A stretch of DNA of 64,000 bases from Synanceia verrucosa (Eukaryota; Chordata; Actinopteri; Perciformes; Synanceiidae): positions 6,392,349 to 6,456,348 of the forward strand of contig CM056553.1 in NCBI GenBank assembly GCA_029721515.1, read 5' to 3'. Positions 39,601 to 52,535 of the stretch are shown in pieces. The translations under genes and the position numbers were made by a program. Every line of letters starts with the position of its first letter. The stretch's first letter is position 1. The notes beneath the pieces were generated by a model, which saw only the letters and a program-made list of their open reading frames with translations, made no database searches and was not told where the DNA came from.

Positions 39601-39980
39601 GCGGTCCGGCACAGCTGCAGGGATAAAGTCAGAGTATGAGACCACCAGTATATTAGAAAAACTCATGCCTCGCTGATTGGATTAGGGCAGACGGGGGGAG
39701 GCGGAGGGGTGGGATCAGGGTGAGGAAATGTCATCTCCCAGCGTTGTGTGTGGCTCTGAAGTCTCATCGTTGGCGTCCAAGGATCAGGAGGTGGGGCAGA
39801 CACACTTTGTCCCAGGGTTCGGTGACCCACGAAAGAGAAATTGGAGGGGGCGAGGCGAAGAACAGCGACAGCAAAATGGAAAGCAATGGCAAAGGCTGAG
39901 TGTGTGGAGTCAGGCCTTGATAGCTACTCCCAGCCGCCCAGCGTGAGCTCGTCTGGTATTAAGTTGTAGCGTGGCAGTTT

Positions 39981-40037
39981 TGAGGAGGGAAAGAAAGAGA
40001 GAAAGAGAGAGAGAGAAAGAGAAAGAGAGAGAGAGGA
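39981..40037. repeat. GA-rich purine tract
   Basis: About 57 bp of nearly uninterrupted purines (GAAAGAGAGA repeats); mirror-repeat character allows triplex (H-DNA) formation. Confidence 0.9.
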
Positions 40038-42337
40038 CTAAACCGGGCATTAGCTGTCGACTTAAAGGTTTGTGCTGGTTCCTCTGGTAGGAAGAGCCGC
40101 CCCGTTTAAGTGTGATTGAGCGTGGCTTAGATGGGGATCAATGGTTATCCTCTCGACTGTTTTGTTTTGAGGTTTCTTTTCTGTATTTACTGTGAGGAAA
40201 AGAAGAAGCCATTTTGTTTCGCAAAGCAGGCGCCAAATATTTCCATAGTTGTATGTCTGGCACCGGCGATGTGATTTATTTATTTATTGACAAATACGTC
40301 AGAAACATCACCATTTATTCCTGTGACACACTTGATTTTTACTTTATTTCAGCTTTGAAAAAGACTTTAAACACTGTGAAACCTGACGGGGATCATCCCC
40401 TGGTGCTATTCTGGGACTACTATAGAAATTAATGTAATCAGAAAATATTATAATAAATACTCCCATTGCTAATCTGTTGTTGAATCCTAATTTAAATTTA
40501 TAACTTTAGTGCTGGATTTGCTTTGTCTTGTTTTATCATCAGCAGTCTGCAATTAGCAATAAGTGACTTTTACACTGTCCACATCATATCAGATTAACAC
40601 AAATGTATGTTTCACTGGAGCAACCAGTCGTAATTTCTGTCATGTATGATGTATTATGTAATTCTGCATTATTTTTCAGTAAGAATTTCAGTTAAATACA
40701 ATCATATATTTGAGCAAATGGCAAAGAAATATCCCAATTTTTTTTTGTTTTTTTTAAAAAAAAAATAAAGTGTATATTTTCTATTATGATAATAAATGTT
40801 GTAATGCCATCAAGACAAATTTAAAACATATACACAATTAAATAAAATTATATAAAAACAGATTTAAGAATTCAATATGTATATTTATATTAATATATCA
40901 ATATGTATATTTTTATTTTAACTTATGCAACATTGTGTACATGAAATTTAGTAAAACAAACACCAAATATTTACCCAGGTTTATTTTCATCATTAAGCCA
41001 AACAAATAAATAAATGCAAAGATAAGACAAAGATATTTTTAATTATCCGTATCATATTCAGTGGGCTCTTGTTGCACTTTGTGATTAGCGTGATATTTTC
41101 CTCCAGACTCCACAGTCGAGCAGCAGCCCTTGTTGAGCTGATGATGGATTTTTGGCTCTTTCTACACCTGCCCAAGATGTTTACTGTGGATTGACACTTG
41201 GCCTGCTGCGAGGATCGAGTTATAGAGACAGACTCGAGTCTATCCCACATTCCCTCATCTTAACAACCTGTTCACATCTCAGCTGACTGATTCAAATAGT
41301 GGACACTTTGCATTATAATGTGCCTCAACCATAAGAATATTCCGTGGTAGTATATATGTGTTTTAAATATTACAAACCAATATGTTCCTGTACTGTGAAT
41401 TACAGCAATTTACGTTATTTAAAATGCAAATATTATTATGTATGGCCACAGGTGGTATGTCTCATCTCTGTCATTTTTAAAGTCTATAGACAGCAGATTT
41501 TTAGGGAATCCATCTGCAAATTCATCCAGCCGCTCTGGAAAAACTTTGACTGTGAGTGCTATGCTGCAGCACATTTCTGTGTAACGTGTTGAAGATAAAC
41601 TTTGGAGCCGATGAAACAACATTTTAATCTGACAGGCCTGCTGCAAATAGAGGCTTTTATTCCAGTGGGATCAAGGTACATTGTATATTTGGCATTTAGT
41701 TGTAGAAACCAGAGCGTCTCTGAACTGAAGGGTCCTGAAGTTTGGGTCCAAGCTGGGACTGTGGTGGAGCTGACCTCTGACCTCTGTAGCAGTCATCCAA
41801 AATGACATCCAAAATTTCATATGAGGATAAAATACATCAATATTAATGACTATATTAAATTTTTCTTGTGTTGTGGGTCACATTTGTACTGTGATTTTTA
41901 CATATTTTACATAAATATTTACATTATGTACTAAATAACAAAGGATAAAAATATATTTTAATTGCAAAATAAATAAAATTTTTAGAAGAAATAAAATGCA
42001 TTTTTACTATTTCTTACGTGGCTGTGACCTGTAGAAATAGTTTTAAAATTAAAAAAAAAACAGTTAAAAATTTTTGTGCAAAAGGATAACGAAAGCTAAA
42101 GGTTAGCTTCTATCTTTATCTTTTTAACCTCTTTCGGCTGCTGAGTCAGTTTAACACGCTGATATATCCTTCAAATGAATATCGTGAACCCTTCCGTCTG
42201 CTTCTCTCTGAAATCACATTTTTGTTTTCCCAAAAAATCAGATATTATTTATTCAGGGAGTGCTGTTAGTGACAGTGTGGGCTCCATGACAGCTTGACGG
42301 AGGAGGGCGGGGTTTAGTGAACGGCATAACATCTCAA

Positions 42338-42786
42338 CATGTTCTCATCTCAGCTCGTTAAATACCGAGGCTGTCGGCTGTCACCCTTTATTTCTGGCAT
42401 CAAAACAGCTAGTTGCCCTTGGCGTCACTTTTGTTTCAGGCAAAAACACCATTTTATTTAGGTTTAGGAAAGAAAAATATTGGGTTTATAACTTCAGTGA
42501 AAATGACCTCCATTGCACATCTGTCCATCCTGGAAGAGGGGTCCCTCCTCTGTTGATCTAACATTTCTTTTTCACTATTAACAGGATTTTAACAGTTTTT
42601 TCCTGAGTCATTGTGAGGGTCGTTTATAAAGGACAGAAGGTCTTGAAGGTGTTGTTACCTTGCACTTTGTAATTTTTGATTCTGGACTATACTCATAAAA
42701 TTGACTAACTGCACATTTTGAACATGCAACTTTCCAGATGAAACCCTTGTTGCCTCTGTATTTGATGTCCTGACAATGAGAACAGG
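42338..42786. mobile_element. TIR element of the TCTCA / AATACCGA family, copy 2
   Basis: The left end reads TGTTCTCATCTCAGCTCG then AAATACCGAGGC; the inverted right end reads TGTTCTCATTGTCAGGAC then AAATACAGAGGC. Inverted ends of about 35 bp enclose about 450 bp, with an internal TTTAGGTTTAGGAAA stretch often seen in this teleost repeat. Ends are diverged; no target duplication found; no transposase. Confidence 0.55.
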
Positions 42787-44101
42787 CTGAATATATCCTC
42801 TTAGAGAGATCCTACTCCTATTATGTGTTTGTCAAAATTCCAGAAGTTGTTAACATCTTTGTCAACGTTGGTTATGTATTTATGATACTGTCATAAATAT
42901 CCATCATTTGAAGGCTACATTTACCCGCTGCATCCATCATGACATATTATCCCTGTAAGCGTGCTGTAAGGGTCACTCCCGTCCAGGACAAATGTGGACT
43001 TTGGTCCCTGTGGGCTACGAGAGCGAGCTCAACAATGCCATTGTCCCTCAGAGGGATCTACAGTTGATTAAGTACACTGTTGAAAGAGTGGAGCAGATGC
43101 TGAACAAATGCTGAAATATCCACAGCAACAATGGTCGGTCAAGTGCCAGAGCTCATTATCCACTGTGCAGAGCATTACAGTTACAATTTGGAAAATTATC
43201 ATTTACACGATGTATTTTAATACGTGTGCACTAGAGTTACATAGATGGCCTGCGGTGGCAATAGCTGGTGAAAGAGCGCCCCACTGATACACACAGTGGA
43301 AAAGCATATTGATATTTTCCTGAGTTGACATTTGCTTTCTCAGCATTGCATGGGTTACTTCCACAGCTCAAGCTCACACTCTGTGCCAATAAGGCAGATT
43401 TGCAAATCTCCAGCCCCAGTGCGCTCTGGGAGTTGGGTGACAGTTTGTGTCAGCTGCATCTTTTACCTGTCGTCAAGGAGCGGCGGCTATCCTTCCTCCT
43501 CTTTCTCTGCTGCTGCGAGGGCTCCTCGCTGAGTGACATTCCTCTGTAATGCTGAGGAGCCCCACAGCTATTTATCTCCATCTCTGCACCTTTTGCAATT
43601 GGCAACATCCCATTTCGTTTGTGATCCTCAATCAACAGCTGAGAGTCCGGGTATCTGGCTATAGCCATGACAGTTGTATATTCTTACATGCTGAAATAGC
43701 AGCGAGCAAATGAGTGAGTAGGTGAGTGAGTGAGTGTTGAATATGTCAGGGTACCACCATATTTAGTCAGCGGAGAGGCCTTCAGCGGTACAAGACGGCA
43801 AACAGGAGTGTGATACCACAAATCACCAAACAGTCACAAGATCGCTAAATTAATTCAGTATTACTGATCATGAGATAGATTTGGTGACAAGTAATTAGGC
43901 CCAAATTCAAAACATTATGAAAAGCAGTTTGAGACCAGTCAGCTCAATTGCTATAAACATTTTTTGGGCTTTGTTAGCAAGCCAGCTGCATGTTTCATCT
44001 GGCACCTATCATTAATACAATAGGTCTTTTTGTCAGAGAATTGTGCATATCAGATAAAAACAGTGATAGCGTCAATAAGCTTCTGAAAACTGAATGATCC
44101 A

Positions 44102-44591
44102 TTAACTCATTTAGTGCCAGCTGTTTTACAAAACACAAAGTGCCTTGTGCGTTTTTGCCCATTTTGAGTCATATTTCAAGACGCACAGAATATTTTGTAC
44201 AATGTCTATGAAAACACTGAATAGCTCAAATGAAAGAAGAGACTCTCTATTTCATCATGAAAAAAATGTTTGTTTTTACCTCGTTCCATTCTTGTTTTAT
44301 CAGAGGTAGAGTAGAGGCCATTTTCACTAAAATCACCACTTTATGTCCAGATTCTGTTTGTTTTGCTTTCTAATCTTGATCGTCTCCACTTCCTGCTTTG
44401 ATCTCTGTGGTGTATACCGTCTCTTTATGCTCCGACTACATCTGCCAGAAGCCCCAACATTACTCACAGGCTGTGGGAGACAGCAATCAGCGACCCGCTG
44501 CAGAAAAAAACTGACATATTATTACGTCGATGGCACTCAAGCGTTGGATTTTAAATGATGTCTAAACACTTCAATAGCACTCAAAGTGAAA
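44102..44591 (+). mobile_element. TTAA-flanked miniature element, copy E
   Basis: About 490 bp, the longest copy. It starts at TTAA 44102-44105 followed by CTCATTTAGTGCCAGC; the right end has two GTGCCAT/AGTGCTAT boxes and stops at CACTCAAAGTGAA without a TTAA. It carries the full body, including the central block, and seems closest to a full-length family member. Confidence 0.75.
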
Positions 44592-47499
44592 GTCAATTGA
44601 AGCTGCACAGAAATAGAGTTAGAGTCAGAAATGCACAATGCCACATGCCTAACACTGTGAAACAATTGGTTAGGTTTAGGCAAAACCACTATGGCTTGTG
44701 TTCAAAAGGTAATAGTAGTAGCCAGTGGTAGAAGTATTAGTAATGATAGTGGTTATTATTCTACGTAACCTTCAATAATGGTTGTTCAACGTACCATGTC
44801 ACTGGCTCTGAGTCAATGTCTCCACAGTTTGCAGTAATGTACAGTACCAGCATGTTTTCTTGGCGTTATGTACCTCAATAATTCAATGTTTACTCAAACT
44901 GTTGCTGAAAAGCTTTAGATCCATTAAAGTTCCACTTAGTGCAATTAAATAAGACAGAGTGCTTTACTCTGTTTTATCCAATGAATTATCTGAAACATAC
45001 AGACTGCAAAGCAAACATTAAAAGTGTCTACTTAACAAAAAAAAAGTCTCAAATCTTTAAATTACTTTGTTTTATCGCAGGAGCTTTAGATTCAATCGGC
45101 TAAATTGTTGTGTTGACTCAGACGTCATGACAACAAGAGCACCGAGAGGGCTCCGATTTTACTGTAACCCCTCAGATTATCCTAATTATACACAATAACT
45201 GGCACAGTCCTTTGAAGGTTAATCTTCCTTACCTCTCCATGTAAGCACACTCACCCGGAAAGATCAGTGGAAACCCCCTGGAAAAGTGTCAACATGCAGA
45301 AAATCTCTGCTAACTGTGGACACAAAATGGATTCGCTTGTTCGACCTTGTGAGATTCTCAGTTTATTAACCAGATCTATTCGAGATTTTTAAACCTGGAT
45401 TGTGCAGAAGCAAGTTAAACCCAGCTCTGAGCATTTTTTTCTAAAGCAGACTTTAATGTGTATATTTTTTAATCCAAGATCTCTTCAGATTTGTCACCTG
45501 TCGGCTTGTTGTTGCTGCTTGCTGAGAACGCTGCAGTTTTCAGCTCAGTGCTTATGTGATTTTGACTGCAATTTTGTCTTCTAGATGAGAAAGACAATAA
45601 GGTAATCTCCCTCGGTTTACCTGAAATACAGTCGAACAATCACCTGCACACACTCTCCTAAATCCCTTCACTGCTGCTGTGAAATACTCCTCAGTGACAC
45701 CCTTCATAAATGTTTACGGCGCTCCCTCAAACTTAATTGTTTAATTTAGAGTTTACAGGTTTTTTTTATGACATACCCTCACGCTTGCTGTGAGGTCAGA
45801 CAACTTTATTGAGACTTCCTCCACCTGACAGAAGAGTCATACGGCGAACCAATGGATCCCGAGAAGGGCGTCAGAGATTTACGGTGCTTTCCTTGCACCT
45901 ATGCCTTGGTGTCGTAAAGGTTTATGATGCGTTTTCCACTGACTACTTTTTAAGCACATCTTTACCTGACAGCAGAGACATAACTCACTCTTGGTCATAA
46001 TTTATTCAAGACAGCGTCTCCAAGCCTGGTATGAACCTGCTTCCAGTTAGAGCTAAAGCATACAAGAGCTGGTCTTCACTGCTTTCTGTTGGCATTTGTC
46101 TTGTGAAGTATTTGAAGTTACAGTCAAATTAAATGTTTCTGTGCACTGCTGGGCTGCAGGTTCATTGGTATATTGTTGCTATATTGCTCTTATTAAGGAA
46201 AATTCAACTTTTACAAGCCTGTCTTATATTTTCAGGTCTAGTTTTTACTACTATTAGGTAAAGAAATGGTTTATTCACTGAGCTAAATGTTGAAAAAAAA
46301 AATATATATATATATGTATATAAAAGATGATTCACCACAAACATCAATAAGACATTTTTTAAATAGTTAAACATTGTCTAAATCACTCTTTAGATATGAT
46401 TTAGATGTGTTTTTTGTAGCCATAGAATTCCCAAATTTAGCTTGACATATTCACTATTGTCCAACTGTACAAATTATTTGTAAATCGAAGAAGGTAACTT
46501 ATTTTCCACCAACATTAAACATATGAGAGCATGGCCCGACATTAAAGGTACAGTGTATACACCCAAAAAATCAAATTTGAGTGTTTGCTATATTAATCCA
46601 AGTGTAATATGTAGCTTCTACCATATATAGTCATGCTTTGTGTCATCGTTATTTTGTTTTGTTTTGTGTGCATGATGTGCAATAACTTAAAATTGTGTAA
46701 AATAATTTATGTTGACAGAACCTAATGCATTTTGGGTAAGATAGCGTGTACAGCTCCAGAGCAGAAGGTGGCAGTAGTGTGCGAGCCGGGAGTTTTAGAA
46801 ACTTTACTTCCAGAAGTTCAAAGCACATGCTGAGAATCATGTTTGTTGTTGTTACTGTCCGCTCTATAATTTTGAACGATTAATTTCGTTATCGAATGTT
46901 TTCGTAGTGTGCTCACTAATCATAGCAGCGTTACTTGCTATGGTTAGCTACTTAGCTTTGCTTTCCTTGTTAAACAAGCATATTATTTCTACTTTCTATA
47001 GTTTTTTTTTATGTTCACTCAACAAATAACTATTTTGAGTGTAGCAGTCAGGTGAAACTAGTGGTGTGTCTGCAGATTGTGACCAACCTAAAGAACTGAG
47101 CCTGAATAATGAAATTGATGCTTACTGACATTAAATTCTCTTACATTAAATATGTGCTTTTTATAGCAGCTGAATACTGAGTGCAAAAATAGAAAATTAG
47201 AAACATTCACATTTATTTATATATTCTGCTCAGTTTACTATTAATTAGTTGTAAAGTAATTACATAAATGTGTTGTGGTCTAAATGTTGCTCCACAGGTG
47301 TTAGAACCAAAAACAATCATGGTTACTTTTAGCATGAAAAGTTTAATTTGTAAAAATATCCCAAACCAGTTAAAACCAGCTTCAGTACTAAAATAGGACT
47401 ACTAATCACATGCTATTATGTAAACACAATACAGTAATTGCACTTATATAAGCTAACAATGCTTTCACCATGCATACCTCTGATGCAGACACACACGCT

Positions 47500-47690
47500 T
47501 CCAGGATTCATCTCTCAAAAATGTTACAGCACAAAGAGTTTTGGCAGTAAGGGTGTTTTAATTAAGCTAATATGTTTTGGCTCCCAGTTTAAACTTACTC
47601 ATTTTCATTTGGATCTTGAGAGCTGCGAGGGTTCATACTTGTCCTCTGAGCGATGTGATTGGAGGACACTAAATCCTCGCTCTGTTAATT
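47500..47690. promoter_or_regulatory. Candidate conserved noncoding element
   Basis: Contains GTGTTTTAATTAAGCTAATA, TTCATTTGGATCTTGAG and CTCTGTTAATTAAGGCTC: two TTAATTAA homeodomain palindromes about 120 bp apart in unique sequence. Inference only. Confidence 0.28.
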
Positions 47691-47999
47691 AAGGCTCAAA
47701 GAAATATTGTGGATGAGAGAAAAAAAAATATCTTGGCAAAAAGCATCGGTGAGGGATGCTCATGGGAAATTATTGTTTTTAAGTTAATAAGTTGTTTTAC
47801 TCTTAGCAGAGCGAACGGGGATTTCAGGGATTCAAATCAAAACAAACAAAATGTCCAAATGAAGTAAAGAGCAAGGAAAGGATCTGTGAAAGGAAATCAA
47901 TTTCACACATGTGAACAAAACAAAGTTAAGATGCAGTGAGCTGAAACTTCAGCAGTGTTTATGCACATGCACTGATTCTCACACACATAAAGGCCCGTC

Positions 48000-48130
48000 A
48001 AAGATAGCACAATCTCTTCACGCTAATCAAGATAAATAGCTTCTACTGTAGCAAACTGAACAGGCTCCATTTAATGCTGCGCTAATATTCATTTCTTATC
48101 GGAGCACAGGCGCACCATTCAAACAAATTG
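48000..48130. promoter_or_regulatory. Candidate conserved noncoding element
   Basis: Contains CACGCTAATCAAGATAAATA, GCGCTAATATTCATTTC and TTATCGGAGCAC (GATA-like). Repeat-free and compositionally distinct; not verified. Confidence 0.25.
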
Positions 48131-49068
48131 TGAACACCAAGGTTTGGATAGAATTTAAAAGCTCAAATGCAGCCACATGATTAATGTGGTTACTGTTGGC
48201 AGATAAGAGAAAGAGACTAATGGCTCTGAGAGGCCGCCAATTTCATAGACTGTCAATGTTAACCCTGTGGTTTAACCTAACCCGCTCTGGGGACGCTGTT
48301 CAGTTATGACTTTATTCATTTAATTCATAAACATGACAAATATCCAAACTGACTAACATATAGAATGATATAAACCATGCAAGGAACATATAAATACAGC
48401 ATAAAATCAATCAAACTAAACTAAATTTTCTATCTGTATTGGTGAAATATGATAATATGATGACAATGAGTCAATAAGACCAGAAAAAAAAGGTGAAATA
48501 TGTCATGCTTTTGTCAACAACACTTGGCTTTAAGCTCTAATTCAGATTTTGAGCCATAATTTTAATGTAGAAATAGATATTACAACACTTTGATGACTGT
48601 TGCACAATAGTTTAAACTGAACAATACATAATGAATACACAGGCATGTTACAAGTTTTTACAAAATAAAATCAACAGTGCTGTTTACGTTAATGCTTTAT
48701 TCCACATATATTTAGAAATAACAGTAGAAAAGTCATCATTACATATTTGCAACAATTTAAAGGGAATATAACTTTCACTAATGATACTCTTAATTTGGAG
48801 GGTTTGTTAGTTGTAAGACTGTTTAAAACTAAAACTAAGATGCTTCAGTCTACATTTCATCATTATCACCTAATTTATAATGTGTGATAATGTAATTTTT
48901 CTATTATAAGAACAAAGCAGATAATAATATTAAATAAATTTTAAAAAAAATCCAATATGTATGTCATTCTCTGCATATTAAGTAAACATTTCTGACACAA
49001 ATTAAAACATTTTGTGTGGTCTGTCTCAACCATCCTGCTTTTTCAAACTCTTGATTTTCTGCAGCACT

Positions 49069-49082
49069 GTTCCCCCTAGTGG
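49069..49082 (-). promoter_or_regulatory. CTCF-like motif
   Basis: The minus strand reads CCACTAGGGGGAAC, 13 of 14 positions of the CTCF core. Sequence match only. Confidence 0.3.
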
Positions 49083-49934
49083 AGCCTCACCTCCACTGCA
49101 TCCAAAAAAAAATAAATAAAAAATGGTCACACAAGTCATTACAAGATAAATTGTGAACTTGTCTTTTTTCCCAACCGAATCTTTCTGTTTCTCAGTGTTT
49201 GATTTGCAGAGGACAAACACACTATGATGCTTTGAACAAGTGCAGAGCTGTCGGTTCCAACTTCCAATGCAACGAACCAGATCAAACATCAGCCGTGTTT
49301 CAAAGAGCAGCGCTGCAACTGATCATTAAGCAACATTTTACAGTTCAAGCTCTCCTTGAAAAAGCCCAATTAGCGGTTAGAGTGCTGATCCCTCTGCCAC
49401 TGGGCCGTGCAGCCCTTAAACCTGCCTCCTTAATGAGCCGAGAGGTGAGGCCTTCTGTCTGGACACAAACACATAAAATCAATGGATCACCATTCCATAT
49501 TTTCATTTCACAAGCACAACAAATTAATATTATATTCACTCAATAAATTGATGCATTGCTCCATAAAAAACAGTGACAAGGTTTGCACTCATTTAGCAAT
49601 AAAATATTCCAGGATTCCTAATTTATAGTAATAATAATACTTACTATCAAGTATTTAAGTTCAGTTTTGAGGTGTTATACTTTAGTAAAGCATTTCAGTT
49701 TGAATCATTTATGTTCTACACTTCAGAGGGGGATTTTCTACTACTTCCCACATATAGTTTAAGAGCAATAAAAATATGATGCATCATATATAGAGATTAA
49801 ACAACTAAAATGTGTAAAAGTAGTTAAAGTTACTCCTTGATGGATACTAATAATGATCCAATATTTATACTGTATAACGCTGACTCTGACTTTACTCAAG
49901 AATAATTGTAAATACAGGTCTGACAGTGGAGATT

Positions 49935-50100
49935 GTGTTTTTTATTTTTGTAATTGTAATCTTTATTTCGGACATGAAACAAAATTAAAAAAAAACATTA
50001 AAAATGCATTCATCATTAACATTCTTGAAAAGGAGAAGGAAGAAGTAAAAAAAATACTTAATCCTACCCCTTAATCTCTATTATACATGCATACACACAT
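49935..50100 (-). repeat. LINE-like 3' tail
   Basis: On the minus strand the sequence runs AATCCTACCCC-like start, then TTCATGTCCGAAATAAAG and ATTACAATTACAAAAAT. From memory this is a widespread teleost non-LTR 3' end with an AATAAAG signal and a TTACAA tail. The 5' extent (possibly to about 50260) is uncertain. Confidence 0.55.
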
Positions 50101-51612
50101 ACATACACACTTAATATAACATTTTACATGACTATAACAACACATCCACACATCAATGCTGTTATAACTATACCTGTTTTTATAAATTAATATATCAGTA
50201 TCAACAATATATCAGATATTCATAGAAACAAAACAAAATAAAGGTGTGGTATTGTTTTTTTTATGTATTATCAGGTCCCTGTGGATTTTTACCTCAGGAT
50301 ACATGCTTTATTTGTTGTTTATAGTTTGTAACATGCCACCATTTACGTATATTCTCCTTCTGGGGACTTTATTCCAGTTAAATACCCTGAAATGATCCCA
50401 GACTGGTGGCTGTGGGTGTTCTCCTGCAGTACACTAACTTGTCAGGGCAGGACGAAGCTCTGAGGTGGGTAAATCTGCCTCCAGTGCCCCGGGGATGGGG
50501 GATTACCCTACAGGCTATTTAGCTGCCTCCAAACAGGTGAGGAGCCGGGTTAGACATGGCAGACTTTGTTGGGGTGTCCAGGGCTTAGTGATATTACTTT
50601 AAAAGCACCTTGGTGGGTGTTCCCGCTGCTCTCTCCCTGTCTTCTGCTGGTTGTTTGTTTGTCAGTCATTAGAGTTCAGGCATTTTGTGTGGGTAGTAGT
50701 TCTTAATCCCACTGCTAGTGATTATAGGGGCGGTCAATAGAAGCTAATTGCACTGTGGAGTTAATAACACAAACGCAATCAGTCAGCTTTAAATGATGAA
50801 GTTATCTTGTGTTGTGTTGCAGTTGATGAATAAAGTCTGACACTGAAACAGTCTGTTAGAAGAGCTTTATCATTTTTGACCAGTGACCAGTGTTACTGGG
50901 CCCACTCCTCAAACATAAACCCTGTACGCCAGGGACTTTGTGTGCCTTAATAAAGTCCTAATCACTAGGAAGTATTGTTTATTTTCTGTTACACTGGCCC
51001 TGGGGCCACACAAACTTAAACCCTGTGGCACTGCGGCTTTCCCTCAAAGCCCCACATATCCGCTAAATACCATCAGAGATCTGAGACTTTTCCTTGACCG
51101 TCCCTTTCATTAATGTTTGTGACCTGACTCTGCCTCTCTGGCACCACTTTCATTCACTAATGCTGAATCTGCTGCTTAGCGGGCAAAAACTGATGGAGTT
51201 CATGCTACAGAGATAATAAATGTTTGTCACCTATTATCAAGAAGCCGCGGCTGATGCTTCCACTCTTTGCTTTAATGTAATTTGTAGCTTGTTTTGCCGT
51301 TCCTCAAACTAGTCTGGTTAAGAGCAGCAATTTAAAGCTGAAAGATACAAGAGGAATATGTGGAAAGTGACAATGTAAAGCTCGAGTTCTGTCAAAATAC
51401 AGAGCGCATAAGCACTTGAATAATAGACAAAGTATAGTTTTATAGATAGATTAACAAGCTAAATTCAAGCAAACATCGCAATCTGGACTTTTTTGTTGTA
51501 CTAACTCAAAAAGTTTTGCGTATTTGCTGTAGCAAGTAAATATTTTAAAAAAGATTTGACAGTATTAGCTGGTATTTATAATGTGGATGTGAAGAGTGTG
51601 TTGGATATGACA

Positions 51613-51626
51613 ACACCACCTAGTGG
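51613..51626 (-). promoter_or_regulatory. Weak CTCF-like motif
   Basis: The minus strand reads CCACTAGGTGGTGT, 12 of 14 CTCF core positions. Confidence 0.2.
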
Positions 51627-51954
51627 ATCTTGCAGTTTTTACAGCCGCTGTTCTGCTCTAAATCAGGTCACTCAAGAGGGCTGATGGGAAAAAGGTCAAC
51701 ACCAAATTAAAAAAAATAATAATAATATGAAACCATGTTTGTCACTTGATAAGGTCTCTGTTCACTGGACATCTCAATAAGGAGCAACAACATGACAATT
51801 ACCACTTACTGTCACTGATATTCATACCAAGGCCAGATTTCCCCGTTTACTCAGGGAACATCCCGCTCAAGCAAATGTGTTTGCTCATACTCTCAAGACA
51901 TGTGGGCTGAGGAATGAAATATCAAACAGGACAACTTAATGGGATGCACACGTG

Positions 51955-51958
<4 letters not shown>

Positions 51959-51989
<31 letters not shown>
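51959..51989. repeat. CA microsatellite
   Basis: Uninterrupted (CA)n of about 31 bp. Confidence 0.92.
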
Positions 51990-51993
<4 letters not shown>

Positions 51994-51999
51994 TCATAA

Positions 52000-52170
52000 T
52001 TATGCATGCATTCAAATACACGCCAGCAAGCGAACCTGCCGCTCCACACCTCGGCCTCCTAAATGATAATTAGTCCTCCATCACGCCTGCTGAATGATCA
52101 ATGACCACGGTGTAGGTTTTACATTAATAATTCGTGGGGAGGAGAGAGTGACAAAGACGGTGGGAGAAGC
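52000..52170. promoter_or_regulatory. Candidate conserved noncoding element
   Basis: Contains ATAATTATGCATGCATTC, AAATGATAATTAGTCC, TGAATGATCAATGACC and ACATTAATAATTCG: a cluster of homeodomain-like sites in unique sequence just right of the CA repeat. Inference only. Confidence 0.27.
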
Positions 52171-52496
52171 AGGAGATGTGTCCTGTTGTGTTCTGGGACA
52201 GAGGAAGGCTAGATTACCCGTGTGCCGGGGGAATCTAATGCAATTACTGGTGTTTGCTTACACCATGTGTCCCCTTCCGTCTGCACAGCGGCATCAGGAC
52301 TGCACCCGCCACCATCCTCCCATCCAGCTCTCTTGTTTGTTTTCAGTATTTACGACAACTCCCCCAGCCCCCCATCACAAGCACCACCACCCCTCCTCAT
52401 GTGCCCCTGTCTTCAATATCACTAATTAAAGTAAACCAATAAGGTTGGGGGGAGGGACCGGATTGAACTCACAACTCAGAAGTCAAAAGAGACATT

Positions 52497-52498
<2 letters not shown>

Positions 52499-52534
<36 letters not shown>
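52499..52534. repeat. GT microsatellite
   Basis: Uninterrupted (GT)n of about 36 bp; the Val/Cys-rich frame over it is an artefact. Confidence 0.93.

Positions 52535-52535
<1 letters not shown>

Larger units (their letters stand above)
31145..42337. other. Noncoding desert, no gene seen
   Basis: Eleven kilobases with TTA/TAA microsatellites around 33.1 and 33.7-33.8 kb, a purine tract near 40.0 kb and a CpG-rich block at 39.2-39.6 kb. The minus-strand Asn- and Trp/Gly-rich frame at 32904-33173 is translated from TTA and CCA simple repeats. No exon chain was found. Confidence 0.5.
44592..52498. other. Noncoding desert, no gene seen
   Basis: Mostly AT-rich unique sequence. A TTAAAGGTACAGTGT start near 46542 and a TTAGGTTTAGGCAAAACCAC stretch near 44670 resemble fragments of common fish repeats. 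A small AT repeat lies near 46292-46322. Candidate regulatory blocks and a LINE tail are listed separately. Confidence 0.5.
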
